A stretch of DNA of 64,000 nucleotides from positions 992,001 to 1,056,000 of the forward strand of contig JAAXNY010000017.1 of the NCBI GenBank assembly GCA_013420905.1, written 5' to 3'. Position numbers and translations under genes: made by a program. How positions within the stretch are numbered: the first letter of the stretch is position 1; each line of letters starts with the position of its first letter. Shown one piece after another: positions 1 through 10,988 of the stretch. Below the pieces are notes generated by a model that worked only from the letters and a program-made list of their open reading frames with translations, did no database searches and had not been told where the DNA came from. This stretch comes from Collybia mongolica (Eukaryota > Basidiomycota > Agaricomycetes > Agaricales > Clitocybaceae).

Positions 1-630
1 GCAGTTAGGTGCGCTGGAGCACCCTGGACATTGGTGGCCATACCCTTCTCATCTCAGGTTCCTGAAGTGGGGGGGGGGGGGACGTGCTGCGTGGTGAGCA
101 CATAGGTGAGCGGCAACATGGGACTCACCTCACTCTGCCCCTCAGGGCGCCCTTTCCTTGTCGTCCCCTTGTTCCAGATCCATTTCCACCCCTTGCCCCA
201 CATTGTTTCGGCGTTTGTTGGCATTTGTTGGTGTTGGGTGCGTTGGATGCATTGGGTATGTTGGGCACATTGGTGTTGGCATTGTGGTTGTGTTGGTGTT
301 GGTGTTGCCAGTTTGGTGGGTGTCATTGATGTGGTTGAAGAGAACCAACGAAGATGTGGCAACGGTAATGTGACTGTGGCACATGCTTTGTAATCATGTG
401 ATTAGAAAATGTGGACTTCAGGCCGGCTTACCTTCTAGCTATGAATGCCTGTCTTGCCCAATGGTTATGAACGCAAAAAATATTACGTAATGCTCATCCC
501 TGTGTGCATTCGAATCCAGTTGGATGCAAGTTTTTCAGCACCGTTATGTTATGTTATTAATAACAAATAGTATAAAAATTATATTAATAATCTGGTTAGT
601 AATATTATTAGTCATGGTCAGCTGTGTGGA
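1..630. other. Non-genic low-complexity stretch
   Basis: No gene is visible here. Bases of about 200 to 320 are a GTTGG/ATTGG-rich degenerate microsatellite, and a run of 12 G lies near base 70. The open frames across it are low-complexity Thr/Pro/Gln or Val/Leu/Gly repeats that mirror each other on both strands, so they are not credible proteins. Confidence 0.6.
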
Positions 631-956
631 CTCTACATGTTGTCTGTCCATGCTTGTCTGTGTGTCCACGTAAAATTACGCAGATTGATGGGGACTTGGC
701 ACAGACGCGGATTGTCATCTGGCTGAGTGTCCTGCCAAATGAGTCCGTGTGTCTGCATGGAGTCTGCATGGGTTATGTGGCTTAGTGTAAAGACCTCATC
801 TTGTGCTTGTAAGGCAATCATGATCTGATTGTAATTCACACGCCTTACAAGGGGCAAAATAAATTTCCGACATGGTTTACTGACAACTTTGTTGGACTTG
901 AAGACCACCTCTACTTTTTAGGAGAGAACCTGTTTGGAGATAGTTATGTTTTCACT

Positions 957-2290
957 TCACATCTCTGACAGACTTGTTACTGTCAGTGGTTGAGGCTTTC
1001 CTGATGATGCAGACACACCATGTACAGGTGATGGGGGTGGAATGGAGTCTAGAACCATGGGTTGTGGTAAAGGGTGAGTCAATGCATTCCAAAATGGTTG
1101 ACATAAGCTGCAGGATAACTGGCATTGTATGTCTTCACACCATTTCTTCACCATCTCACCTGGATTTCCATATATAGAATTTTTTTCCACCTCAAGGCAC
1201 CTACCCTGTAGATGGGCATGGATGAGGTGGCTTAGATTCTCTTCTGTTATTTTCTCCTTCATTGTCCTGTTTGCCTGCTTGCTTGAGGCAGTAAAACAAC
1301 TAGTCTTCATTGGCCTTCCCCTTTTTCTCTTTTTCTTACTATGTTTCTTGTTTTGCATATCAACTTCAGTGTCCAAACAGACTACAAGTTCACTGCTCTC
1401 TTTGTTGTTGCTGTCCATTACTGTAGCTACTGTCATTGGCTCAAGGTATGTCCACCCACATGCTGTGCTCTCTAGATTTATTCCCACTTGTCCATTTTGT
1501 TGAACCAAGGCATTGTATGTATCCAGAATTCCAAGGTTAATAGAGAATATGATGTTCTTGATGTTTGTCCCTGTACCAAATGCAATGCTTGCTATGATTG
1601 CACATGCACCTGGTTCTTCATGAAAGAGCCCCAGAGTCTTGGCGTTATACACTGTTGATGTGAGTGAATTCCATAGACATACACATTGAAGCTGATTTGC
1701 ACCAGGTGGAAACAGAGACCATCCATAAACTCCAATACAAATTCCAAGCTCAATGGTACAACAATAAACCACAGTTTTGATTCTGGGCTTGAAGGCCCAC
1801 TCATCATCAGGGAATTTGTACCCATTTAATGGATTTCGAAGCTCTGTGATGGCCATCCAAATGTTTGGCCTTTTGGAGGAAAGTCATTGACAATGGAACA
1901 CACCCAATTTTAGATTCAATGAAGAGAGTAAGGTGTTATAGTCATGACCAGGTGCAAGAGTGGCTGTCATCACAACTACTGTGACATGTTCAGGTAGCCA
2001 TTTTCACAGAAGGGGAACTTGGTGATAAGCCACTTGAAAGCTCAAGCTCCATGGGACAAGAACATGTGCTTCATCAATGCCATACACCACAAGACTCTTC
2101 CAAAGACCCTCATTATGCACCACACCATTGAAGTCCCACATTCCCAGTCATTCAGGTGAGATAAGCACAACATTCAATTTACAGTCATGAATTTCATGAA
2201 GTAAATTATGCCCCTCCTTCACAGCTGCCATTAAGCTCTCAGCATTGACAGCCAATGCTTTAAGGCTGAGTTTGACCATCTCTTGAGCCT
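957..2290 (-). pseudogene. Decayed RecQ-like DEAH-box DNA helicase
   Basis: Read on the minus strand, about 2290 to 1900 encodes a broken helicase core: a short stretch ending in VVLISPE, then GIDEAHVLVPW, whose DEAH box (motif II) lies at 2063-2074. From 1856 to 957 an open frame of 299 codons carries the second helicase lobe: SIAFGTGTNIKNI matches motif V, and ALVQQNGQVGIN matches motif VI, which in active RecQ proteins reads QxxGRxGR. The arginines of that motif are replaced by Gln and Ile, as expected from loss of CpG-containing Arg codons. Stops interrupt the first lobe. A Lys/Arg-rich stretch (KKHSKKKRKRGRP) follows the core. The ATP-binding Walker A lobe was not found. RecQ-like helicase copies of this kind are numerous in mushroom genomes and often lie among transposons. 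I infer a dead copy. Confidence 0.75.
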
Positions 2291-2440
2291 AGATATGCAT
2301 TGAATTGTCAAATGATGAACCAAGAAACCTGGAACTCAGCACTCACATGGTTATTGCCCAGTTTAACTAATGGTATAATAATATTGTTGTCAAAGACATT
2401 GGTTTATGCACATAGTGCAAGTGCAAGCATGTCACTGATG

Positions 2441-2662
2441 TTGTATAAAGATGGAATGTCCACTGAAGAATGAGAAGCTCAGAGGCAGGGCAGTTTATTG
2501 AAGACAGAAGGTAATGGCTGGGACTGTGGCACTGCAGTCAGGTTCCTGGCTGGTGAACAGGCAAGGTGGATGATGGGAGTGGCTCTTCCAATAGATGCTG
2601 GAGCAACAGCAGCAATTGCTGGAAGTGGCACAAGCATGTTCTCCACCTTGGCCAAAATGTGA
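2441..2662 (+). pseudogene. Short-chain dehydrogenase, C-terminal fragment
   Basis: The plus-strand frame from 2441 encodes about 73 residues ending in FSTLAKM and a TGA stop at 2660-2662. It matches, almost residue for residue, the last exon of the SDR gene at 52,601-53,559 in this window (shared GWDCGTAVRFLA, VDAGATAA-like and SLAKM-like blocks). A premature TGA at 2471-2473 falls where the intact copy has an Arg codon, which fits C-to-T decay at a CpG. The Rossmann fold and catalytic part are missing upstream. It is therefore a truncated paralog stranded in a CpG-poor repeat island. Confidence 0.8.
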
Positions 2663-3239
2663 AATACATGGTTTCTTCTACTGTCTCTTGTATAATACCT
2701 CTGTCTCTCCTCCCTACAGACAAAACAAGAAAGGGTCTGATAACTAAACTAGGAACATTCCTTTCAGGAATGGAATGAAAAGTTTCATATGCCCTTGAAT
2801 AGGGGATTGTAATACTAGGTACTGCCACAGAGTAATTATTGCACTGATCCATGGAATATATTAGCTTGCCTTTGGAGTGTAAGAATATTTTTGCCCCCAT
2901 TTCTGGAAATCTCAGCTCTACTGAAACAGATTGACCTCCCAAGAAGGAACTAGTCAATTTCAAAAGTCCAAAACTACATATGACACCTTGTTCTAGCTCA
3001 TTAAAAACAAAAATTTATTGAAAAGGTGACAAGTATTATAGACATTGATCCTGTCTAGAAGGCTGCCCATGAAATAAGAGTATATGGCACTGTGGAAGCT
3101 AAAAGGAATGAAGGCATTGATCCATGAGAAGCCCCATATTAATCTCATATTATGGGGTGTGAGTTTGGCTTAAGTTCAACCTAGGAGAACTCCATCATAT
3201 GGACCTGATTAAATACTATCTCAGGAGAGTCTTTGATAG

Positions 3240-4718
3240 GGAAAAAGAATAGTACATACCAATATGCTGGAATTGGTGTGCCCATAATTGCTGAAGCGTT
3301 CCAATAACAACATTTGGAACATATCTATTGACACACTGGGCTTTTTTGTTTTCCTGGCCTGAACATATTTTACTGGTGAGCAGATATTGGTCAGTCATTG
3401 TAAAATTCATGATGTACCTGGACAGTCCACCCAAGCACCTGAGTTTACAATATGTATTTCACCTTTTGGCTGAACATAGCCAAGGACCCGATCTGAAAGT
3501 AGATGTGAAATATTTAGCAACCTGCTTTTCCAATAAAATAACAGCCTCTGCCTGGATAAATTGGAACAAAGTCATATCTATTGAATCCATCAGTCAGGTT
3601 ATTTTATCAAACACAAAGCTTACTTGTTGCTTATATGGGTCACATTTGCATGAGCATCCACATAATCTGCAAATGCCTGATTTCCAACCTGTGTGGCATA
3701 GAATGAGAAATAAGGTGAGAAATTTAAGGCCCTCCCTTACTCTAGGCAAGCCATAGACTATTGTTCTAAAGACTATGTTGGCAGGAAGGTGCAAAGGAAG
3801 GTATACAGATGAGATCAGAGCAATGGCACCACCTATTCATAGGGTTATTTCTTGCTAGCAGTTTCAAAGGTATACAAAGCTCACCAAGGGAACCCCCAAC
3901 AAGGGTAACCTTTTTGAAACCACTGGAGGCCAATGCAGTCTTGACTGCTTCAAGAACATCAGTAGCAGATCTGTTGGGAAGGCAGCAGAACATGTTGGTA
4001 ACCATAAATGGAGGTAATATTAGTTGAACACACTGTGCTTGTGCAAAACCAAAACCATAATGCACTTGTATACTGCCACTGATTCCTTGGAAGAGAGATG
4101 GATTAAGGGGAGCCATAAAGAGGAGGCCATCAGTGAAGATGGGTACTCTGAGGAATATTCCATGAAGTATGCATTATGCAATGATGGAAGGTTTACTCAC
4201 ACTTTGGATGGATCAGTTCCCTAATAGTTGAATGTCCATGTCAGTATCTCATCATATTGTATTTACTAAATATATACTTGGTATGAAACTATTACAGTCT
4301 GGAAGCAGGATGCGAGCATTAAAAATCTATATACAGTAATCAACAGAATACATCACACCTGAAGAGTAGGGTCATATCCTACAACCCAAGTCTGGGTCAG
4401 AGCCCCATCCCCACCCGCAGCAACAGGCTTGAAGGTGGGATTTGCCTCACAATTTGCTATTCAAGTACTTTGAACAGTATGCAAATGTGCTAGGAATGAA
4501 CACTTACATCCACAAGTCCAGGACAAGGCTTTGGCAGCATCAAAACTTGAACCTGCATAGTGAGTGTATGGCTTGAAGGAATGAATCTGGTCAGCAGTTA
4601 GAGTTGACACTGGAGTGATCAGTGCTGTGGTGCTCGGTTTCGCAGGCATTGATTGAGGGATGGCATTGACGAGAACAGTAGAAAACAAGCACAAGCTTAA
4701 CAACCGCAGACAAACCAT
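3240..4718 (-). pseudogene. Decayed class 3 lipase (copy 1)
   Basis: On the minus strand the start at 4718 encodes a signal peptide (MVCLRLLSLCLFSTVLVNA) followed by VSTLTADQIHSFKPYTHYA, the usual N-terminus of secreted fungal class 3 lipases (PF01764), which cut ester bonds of triglycerides outside the cell. Downstream exons can be followed to GTDPSK near 4200, a HYGFGFAQ block near 4050, LSLG-box region near 3900, VGNQAFADYVDAH near 3680, and GEIHIVNSGAWVDCPG near 3440, with splice sites between. The nucleophile elbow reads GGSLG instead of GHSLG, and the exon before GTDPSK carries a TAG. The whole stretch is CpG-poor. It is clearly paralogous to the copy at 6,528-8,025 but decayed in different places. 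Confidence 0.8.
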
Positions 4719-4724
4719 TTCGAA

Positions 4725-5860
4725 AGGAAAGACAGTTCCCGGAGAAGTAATTGTAGGTGCTATATAGCAAATGATTCTTGATTAAGAAGTGGTGTAACAA
4801 TATGCCAACTTCAATCCTCATCTGTCAAGCGTCGCCTGTCGAACGGGAACTGTTGACAGTTCCAACTCTGCAACCATGTCAGTCATGTCAACTGTTTCCC
4901 CATATTTGCCTATGACGAATAAGTGCATAGACACGAGATGTAAGCAGTGTGAATTTCGCCTTTATCCGCCCTGACACAAGTTCGAGGGGCTGATGGAAAG
5001 CAATTGTTTCTGCACTCATTAATAGGTGTCACACATTATAATATATTTTGTGCCGAATTCCATGCCTATGCTGAGCCAAAGTCGAGGTGCCCGAGTCCGG
5101 GTACTCGACTGACACTGACGTGCTGAATTGTGAGGGAAATATGCACATCGAAGCACCGACTAATAACCATTTGTAACGCCATGGAAAAGCCAGATACGTT
5201 CAAATCTTGCCAAGATCATTGTCATTGCCAGCTAAAATATTGCGCGTAAATCCTGCGGGAGGTGATGTTCCCTTGCGCCACTGATACTCATCAAAAATTT
5301 CCACAAAAAGTAGGAAAATGACGAAATGAAGACACTTACTTCAGACCGTATTGTTCAACAATTGTTTTATGCCCACTGTTGAAACCTTGTCGATCGTCTT
5401 GTGCTGCGCCTGTCACACATAGCCATTATCATGATAGAATCATATTTTTGATCCTGTCGAGTTGTCTCCCTGAGCTTCGAGAAATATGATTGCCGCAAAT
5501 TGTGGCCACCTTGTGTACCGGGCGTAAGTCCGAGAAATAGAGTCTTTGTGCAAAAATACGAACAAGAGCGCTATAAAACCGTCGCGCGCGAGGTTGTCTT
5601 TATGAAAGATGTCACTTCGCCTGTGGATCTTTCCGATGCAGTTGAATGTATAAAATCATCAATTGCTTGGTTGCGTTTTGATTCCGCCTTGGCCAGATTC
5701 TTTTCAGAGCCCGAGGTGTGGTATCATGTTGTCTGTTGGCATGCTGAAGTCACTGTCAGGAGCACCGCTTTGTTGACTGAAGAATGTTTTATCGATCGGA
5801 AGGTGTGCAAAAAGTCATTTTAGTCTGGTCCTAGTTAAGGACCATTGATCAACTGGTGCC
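4725..5860. other. Intergenic, CpG content changes here
   Basis: This is the upstream region of lipase copy 1. CpG dinucleotides become frequent again from about 4.8 kb. The longest open frame (5500-5823, plus, 107 aa) has no recognisable motif or neighbour in the same frame, so I do not call it a gene. Confidence 0.5.
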
Positions 5861-5869
5861 TATGCCAAC

Positions 5870-6440
5870 CTCAAACCAAAGTTTGTGATGGAGGCCCGAG
5901 GCAAACAGTGGCCGAAATCACCGGACTTCGGACAACCATGGTTCCAACAACTAGCCGTAAAACCGTTGACCGTGGAGGCCATAGTTTAGAGTGAGCCTGG
6001 GTGACATCGGGGCCTGCCCAACTTGGCCGATTGCGCGACCTCAGTAAAGTATCGGATAAATGATCCTTCGATCAACCAGGTGGCTTGACGGTCCTTCATT
6101 GAATTTTATACAGCGGTGTTCTCCCCTTATGAATGTCTTCCCCAGAGCGCGCCGTTACTAGTGAAGCTCTTTATCCGTGAGGGTGAAGGGTTACCAACCA
6201 CAGTGTTCTAGTGCATGTTCAACCCAGATTTTTTTCCGAATCTCGGGCGCTTGCATTGTAACATTGTCAATTTGTCGAAGAATATCATCCTTAAGGGATA
6301 AGGTCGATATCTATGTTGAATAGGACGTAAGCGATAAGAATCCATCCCTGCTCCCATTTCACCGTGAACATGAACGGCGACTGTTCCTAGTCCGAACGAT
6401 CACCAGAAAAACGCATGACTATTGCCACAGCAGACAAAAA
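5870..6440 (+). pseudogene. F-box/LRR family fragment (copy A)
   Basis: Near 6020-6150 the plus strand encodes LPNLADCATSVKYRINDPS and, shifted slightly, LNFIQRCSPL. These match the LRR part of the intact family member at 19,394-20,979 (LPNLANFKISEEH and IEFIQRCSSL). The bases after about 6300 also match bases after about 10,310 in copy B (shared CCATCCCTGCTCC block), so copies A and B decayed from a common longer sequence. No F-box part is left and the frames are broken. Confidence 0.6.
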
Positions 6441-6527
6441 AGTCCAAGTTAAACCGACCAATGAAAATATATGGAACATGGTCTTCAGGCTGCTCCTCTG
6501 AACAATTAGCAAGCCATATTAATACCG

Positions 6528-8025
6528 TCAAATGGACCTAATTTCAAGCATTTCAGAACATTCATTAATACCAAAACAATGGTGTTCACCTAAGTGCTGG
6601 TTTTCGTGCGCAAGTAATTCTCCGATGGCCCCAAAGACAGTGTTCGGTGTATATCCATTGATGCACTGAACATTATTGTTTTCTTAACCTGAAATGCGTG
6701 AGCCAGTGAGTGCAGCCAAATGTCAAGTAACACTTAGTACGTACCTGGGCAGTCAACCCAAGCGCCTGAACTTATAACATGTATTTCGCCTTGTGGCCGA
6801 ACAAAGCCGAAATACGATCTAGGTGTAGATCATGATGACTTAGTTGTGTGGCTACGCAATAGTCAAACCCCTACCCGGAAATGATGGGACGAGATCATAT
6901 CTTATTAAGATATATTAATTAGATTACTGAGCATCCAAATATTCCGCAAATGCCTTGTTTCCAGTCAGCGTAGCATAGGATGAGAACTAGGGCGAGAAAA
7001 TAGAGGCTCTTGCTTACTCTAGGCGAAGCATAGACAATCGTTCTATAGACTGTATCGGCAGGAAGGTGCAACGGAAGGCATACAGACGAGATCAGAGCAA
7101 TGGAAGCACCTATTCATGGGGTCATTCTTTGCCAGCTTTCTCAAAGGTTCACAAAGCTCACCGAGGGAATGCCCGACAATAGTAACCTTCTTGAAACCGC
7201 TGGTGGTCAATGCGGTCTCGACTGCCTCAAGAACTTCCGTAGCAGATCTGTTGGTGTGGACCATGTGGTAATTAATACGAATGTAGGTAATCGGACTTGA
7301 ACACACTGTTCTTGTGCGAAGCCAAAACCATGGTGCACTTGTACACCACCGCCGATTCCTGGAAAGAGAGACGGGCTTAGAGGAGACATGACGAAGATCG
7401 CACCAGTGATAAGGGGTATGCTAGGGAATACTCCGTAAGTTGCATATTTTGCTTAAATGGAGGGTTTACTTGCATTTTAGCTGGGTCTGCGCCCTGTTCC
7501 AGTTGATCACAATTCACGTCAGCGCTCTTTAGTATAATGCGTCATCATTGGACACACCACTTACTTGGTATGAGACAATGACAGTCTAGGATCAGGACGG
7601 TGTGACTATTATTCATTTACGCAAACATTGTAATGCACCCTACCTCAAGAGTAGGGTCGTACCCAACAAACCAAAATTGGGTCAAGGACCCATCCCCACC
7701 TGATGCAACGGGCTTGAAAGAGGGATTTGCCTCACAGTGTGCTTCGGAGCTACGTCAGAACAGTAGAACTATGGTTTTTTGGGGACTGATACGTACTTCC
7801 ACAAGTCCAGGTAGAAGCTATATTGGTACCTCCACAAAAAGCCGCAGCCGCGTAGTGAGTGTACGGCTTGAAGAAATGAATCTGATCAGCAGTAAGGGTC
7901 GATACTGGCGAGCCCGCGGGTCCTTTCTTGCCGGGTGGTCTGTTGTCTACTGTTTTTTGAGGGACAGCATTGACGGCAATAATAGTAGAAACGGACGCCA
8001 AAATTAACAGCCACAGAGAAACCAT
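6528..8025 (-). pseudogene. Class 3 lipase (copy 2), splice site lost
   Basis: The start at 8025 gives a signal peptide (MVSLWLLILASVSTIIAVNA) and then VSTLTADQIHFFKPYTHYA and a TWTCG block. Exons continue through NPSFKPVASGGDGS (about 7700), QGADPAKM (about 7480), VQVHHGFGF (about 7340), SGFKKVTIVGHSLG (about 7170, with the catalytic Ser in GHSLG), ASIALISSVCLPLHLPAD (about 7080), GNKAFAEYLDA (about 6940), GEIHVISSGAWVDCPG (about 6770, with the catalytic His) and INGYTPNTVFGAIGE to a stop at 6528. The active-site residues are kept, unlike in copy 1. However, the acceptor before GNKAF, which is CACAG in copy 1, reads CGCTG here, so that intron probably cannot be removed. I infer a recent pseudogene or a gene with altered splicing of a secreted lipase. 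Confidence 0.7.
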
Positions 8026-8029
8026 TTCG

Positions 8030-9035
8030 AGTGGAGGCACAGAAGTCCCAGGACAAGATTACAGGCGTTATATAGCGATTTGCGATCCCTTGCGTATGTC
8101 TTTGTGCCACAGCTGTCAAGAAGCGTCGCGGTATCATACCGACTTCGACCTTGATCTGTTAGTGATGTTTGTCATGTTGGCAGTTCTGACGCTTCCTATA
8201 TAGGCCTCGAGTAGACTTGAGGTCGATCAGGCCGACCCCCCACATTTGTCTATGACGGATAAGTAGTATACATAGGCGCCGAATGCAAGGGTTGAGGATG
8301 TAAGTTGAACTGACCTTAGATCTGTCTTCATCTGCCCTCGTGCGATTCCGATGGAAGAGTAATTCACGTTGGACTGGTCCTGTTAAATTTGTCTTCGTCA
8401 AGAGAAATAAGCATCGCATGTTATTTTCTTTGTTCATACGAGTGGAAATCGAGGAAATCGAGCGTGTCCGCTTGGATGACGTTGACGTGTTACATCATGA
8501 TATCCAAGCGGAGTACAGCTCTTCAAAGCATCAATCGACAACACTTCAAACTATTGCTGTTTCAGGATCTACCCACGTTGACGTGTGAATCTCGCGTAGA
8601 TCAGCATCGTTGCCAAATGTTGGGCACAAAACCTATGGCGTTTGTTGTTCCCTAACCCCACGAACACACATCGGAACTATTCACACCAAGTAAGGGAACA
8701 ACAAATAAATACAATGTACTCGAGTCTCCATCGTTTAACATACATGTCCTTTCTGCTGCTGGACGTCTGGCGATTGTTTCTGGTTGCGCTTGACACGGCC
8801 CTTCTACTTTTCGACATTGGTCGACCACCGTGTATACCAGTTGCGTTTACGAAGTGTCGTTGTGGGCGCCACGTGAGACGTGTCTTGAGAGATAAGTGCG
8901 AAGATAAGCATTACTTAGGGTGTTTAAACAATTTTACGGAATGAAGTCACAGCGTGCAAGAGCCAAGTTATTTTCCACATTTGTATGTGTGTTATATTTT
9001 CTGACAGATCCAGAGTTTGCATGACATTCCCACTC
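8030..9035. other. Intergenic, no gene seen
   Basis: This is the upstream region of lipase copy 2 plus about 700 bases that show only short overlapping open frames without recognisable motifs on either strand. CpG is at normal density. Confidence 0.5.
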
Positions 9036-9039
9036 GATA

Positions 9040-10450
9040 CTTGGTCACCACCTGCGAGGAGTCGGGTTGAGGAAACGGTCAAACAACGGTCAGAAGAACC
9101 GAGAAGTCAGGTTCTTACTTTTTGTGAGCCTGAGATATCCGAAGGAGACCCAAACAATCATTTTATGGTTTCCCACCATAAATGACTCCACCGCCTCGAA
9201 CCACTTTTACTGGAAATCTACGGCTCAATCACCACGTCCAGTCGCTTGTCAATCACTATCTTTTTGTACATCACACAACGGGGACATTTGTGGGCACACG
9301 GCAATCCAGGTGCAGCAATACCGGTGCTACAGGTAGTAGAGCCAGGGGAGTGCGCAAAGACCTTGAGGGCGCCAAACTTAATAAGAGCATCCATATCATT
9401 CAAGCCACCACTATCGTTGCCGTTGCAGGACCCACTGCGAACGCCCCAGCAGAGCATACTGGACCTTCGGCTCACGCGGGGCTTCCGTACAAAATGCTGG
9501 CGAAAATAATTCTGCATTCAACCGATAGTTCTGGGATGCCGACGGAACTACGCTCGTGTCTGTTCTAGATGGTAGGTGGTGGATGGAGGTATGCCCCGGT
9601 CTCTGGACGACCAGTGTCGTTGCCATTGTCGGACCTACTACGAACGCCCCAGCAGGGCATACTGGGCCTCCGGTCCACACAGGGCTTCTGTGAGAAATTC
9701 TGGTTCGAAGAAGTTTCTGCATCCACGGAGGATTCTGGGATCGCTATTTCTATTGACTTGATCATGAGCGGCGTTTCATGATGGACCTACGCCCGTGTCT
9801 GTTGTAGATGGGGGAGCGGTGGCAGAAAGTATGCCCGATCTCTGGACGACCACCGCTCTCGAGTCTCGAATGGCTTTTTGTGGAAGGCATAGGTATCACC
9901 TGGGTTCACCAACCTTCTCCGGGGATCCCGAATCTCCTCAAAGTGCCGGATCTGTCCAACTTGGTTCATTTCGCCATCTCTATAGAGTATCGGATAGAGG
10001 ATCCTTCTAGCAGATGGGGCGATCTCGCCCACACTGAAGTTTCACAACGGTGGTCTTTTCTCCTTACGAGCCTTGTCGTGAAGGAAGTTGTTCCATCGCA
10101 GTACTTGGAGCGTCTGCTCCCAAAGGTGCCTTCGCCGGAGTCCGCACTGTTACGTTGTCAATCTTGATACCTCGTTGGAGTCGCAATGTGTAGCGTCTTC
10201 CTCCCTATAAGGTTTTCATCAACATGGATAAGTACGGAGGAGGAAGCGAATGTGTTGAGTATAAGGCGGTTAAAGCTCTGAATGAGGAACGCCATCCTTC
10301 AGGGATAAGACTGATATCCAGATGTTGCATGAGGCGGCTTGAACGTTAAACGGTCCATCCCTGCTCCTATTTCGCTACGAATATTAGTGGTGGCTGTCTG
10401 TAATGGTTTCTGTAGTAGAAACTCGTACTCGCGCGCACTATCTTGACTCG
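9040..10450 (+). pseudogene. F-box/LRR family pseudogene (copy B)
   Basis: Pieces of the family seen intact at 19,394-20,979 can be followed in order on the plus strand. Near 9350 is GVRKDLEGAK (intact copy: RAPKDLASVK). Near 9480 is GLPYKMLAKIILHSTDSSG (intact copy: RLPYEMLAKIFSYTSEDS), the start of the F-box. Near 9840 is MPDLWTTTALES. Near 9870-10,110 is a long LRR match including PNLLKVPDLSNLVHFAIS, RWGDLAHTE and VVPSQYLERLL. Near 10,210 is MDKYGGGSECVE, matching the C-terminal VDANGRGASDLS. Most of the middle (about 200 residues) is missing, and the F-box part is duplicated in tandem. Confidence 0.75.
9418..9851 (+). repeat. Tandem duplication of the F-box segment
   Basis: Two adjacent units, about 9418-9609 and 9620-9851, start with similar TTGCC(G/A)TTG sequence, share AACGCCCCAGCAG and CGTGTCTGTT.TAGATGG blocks, and end with CTCTGGACGACC. 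Each encodes a degenerate version of the F-box start. They lie inside pseudogene copy B and have diverged, so the duplication is not recent. Confidence 0.7.
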
Positions 10451-10988
10451 CACTATAAGAGGGTTTTATGAGGCTTCGCCTAGCTGTGACACGAATTTCT
10501 GCCGAGTCTGGTATAAAAGCGAGGTGAAAGCACAGAAATGCCGCCGTCGCCATAGCAACTGACAGGAATATTGAACGTCGGTGTCCCTGGAAAAAGAAAA
10601 TTCCTATGGATGCCTCGAGGCCGCGGTATGTGGCTGGTCTGTGCAGGGCGAGTATTGACGCGTCCGGCCACGAGGCATGATGGTGAATAGGGGGTTCGAG
10701 TGTATATGTATATCTCAGAAAATGGATTGGAATAGAGGGTGTGGACGAAGGGATATATCGTGAGTTGTTGTAAAGGAGTGGATCATGGGGACGGCCAAAA
10801 GCGGAACCCTAGCACGTGGTTGGTAACGCCTTGTTCTGCTCTGAAAAATCCGCTTTGATTTCTTGCTTTGATTCTTGCATTATAAACTCATTTTCTTATA
10901 CTTTCACGAATCACCCCAAACCCACAACGATTTACTCAGACTATCACACGAAAAGGCCGCGCGGTGGGCCTATGATCACACAACCGCA

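Noticed and set aside
5500..5823. 107-codon open frame as a small gene
   Set aside because: No motif, no homologous piece elsewhere in the window and no supporting splice structure.
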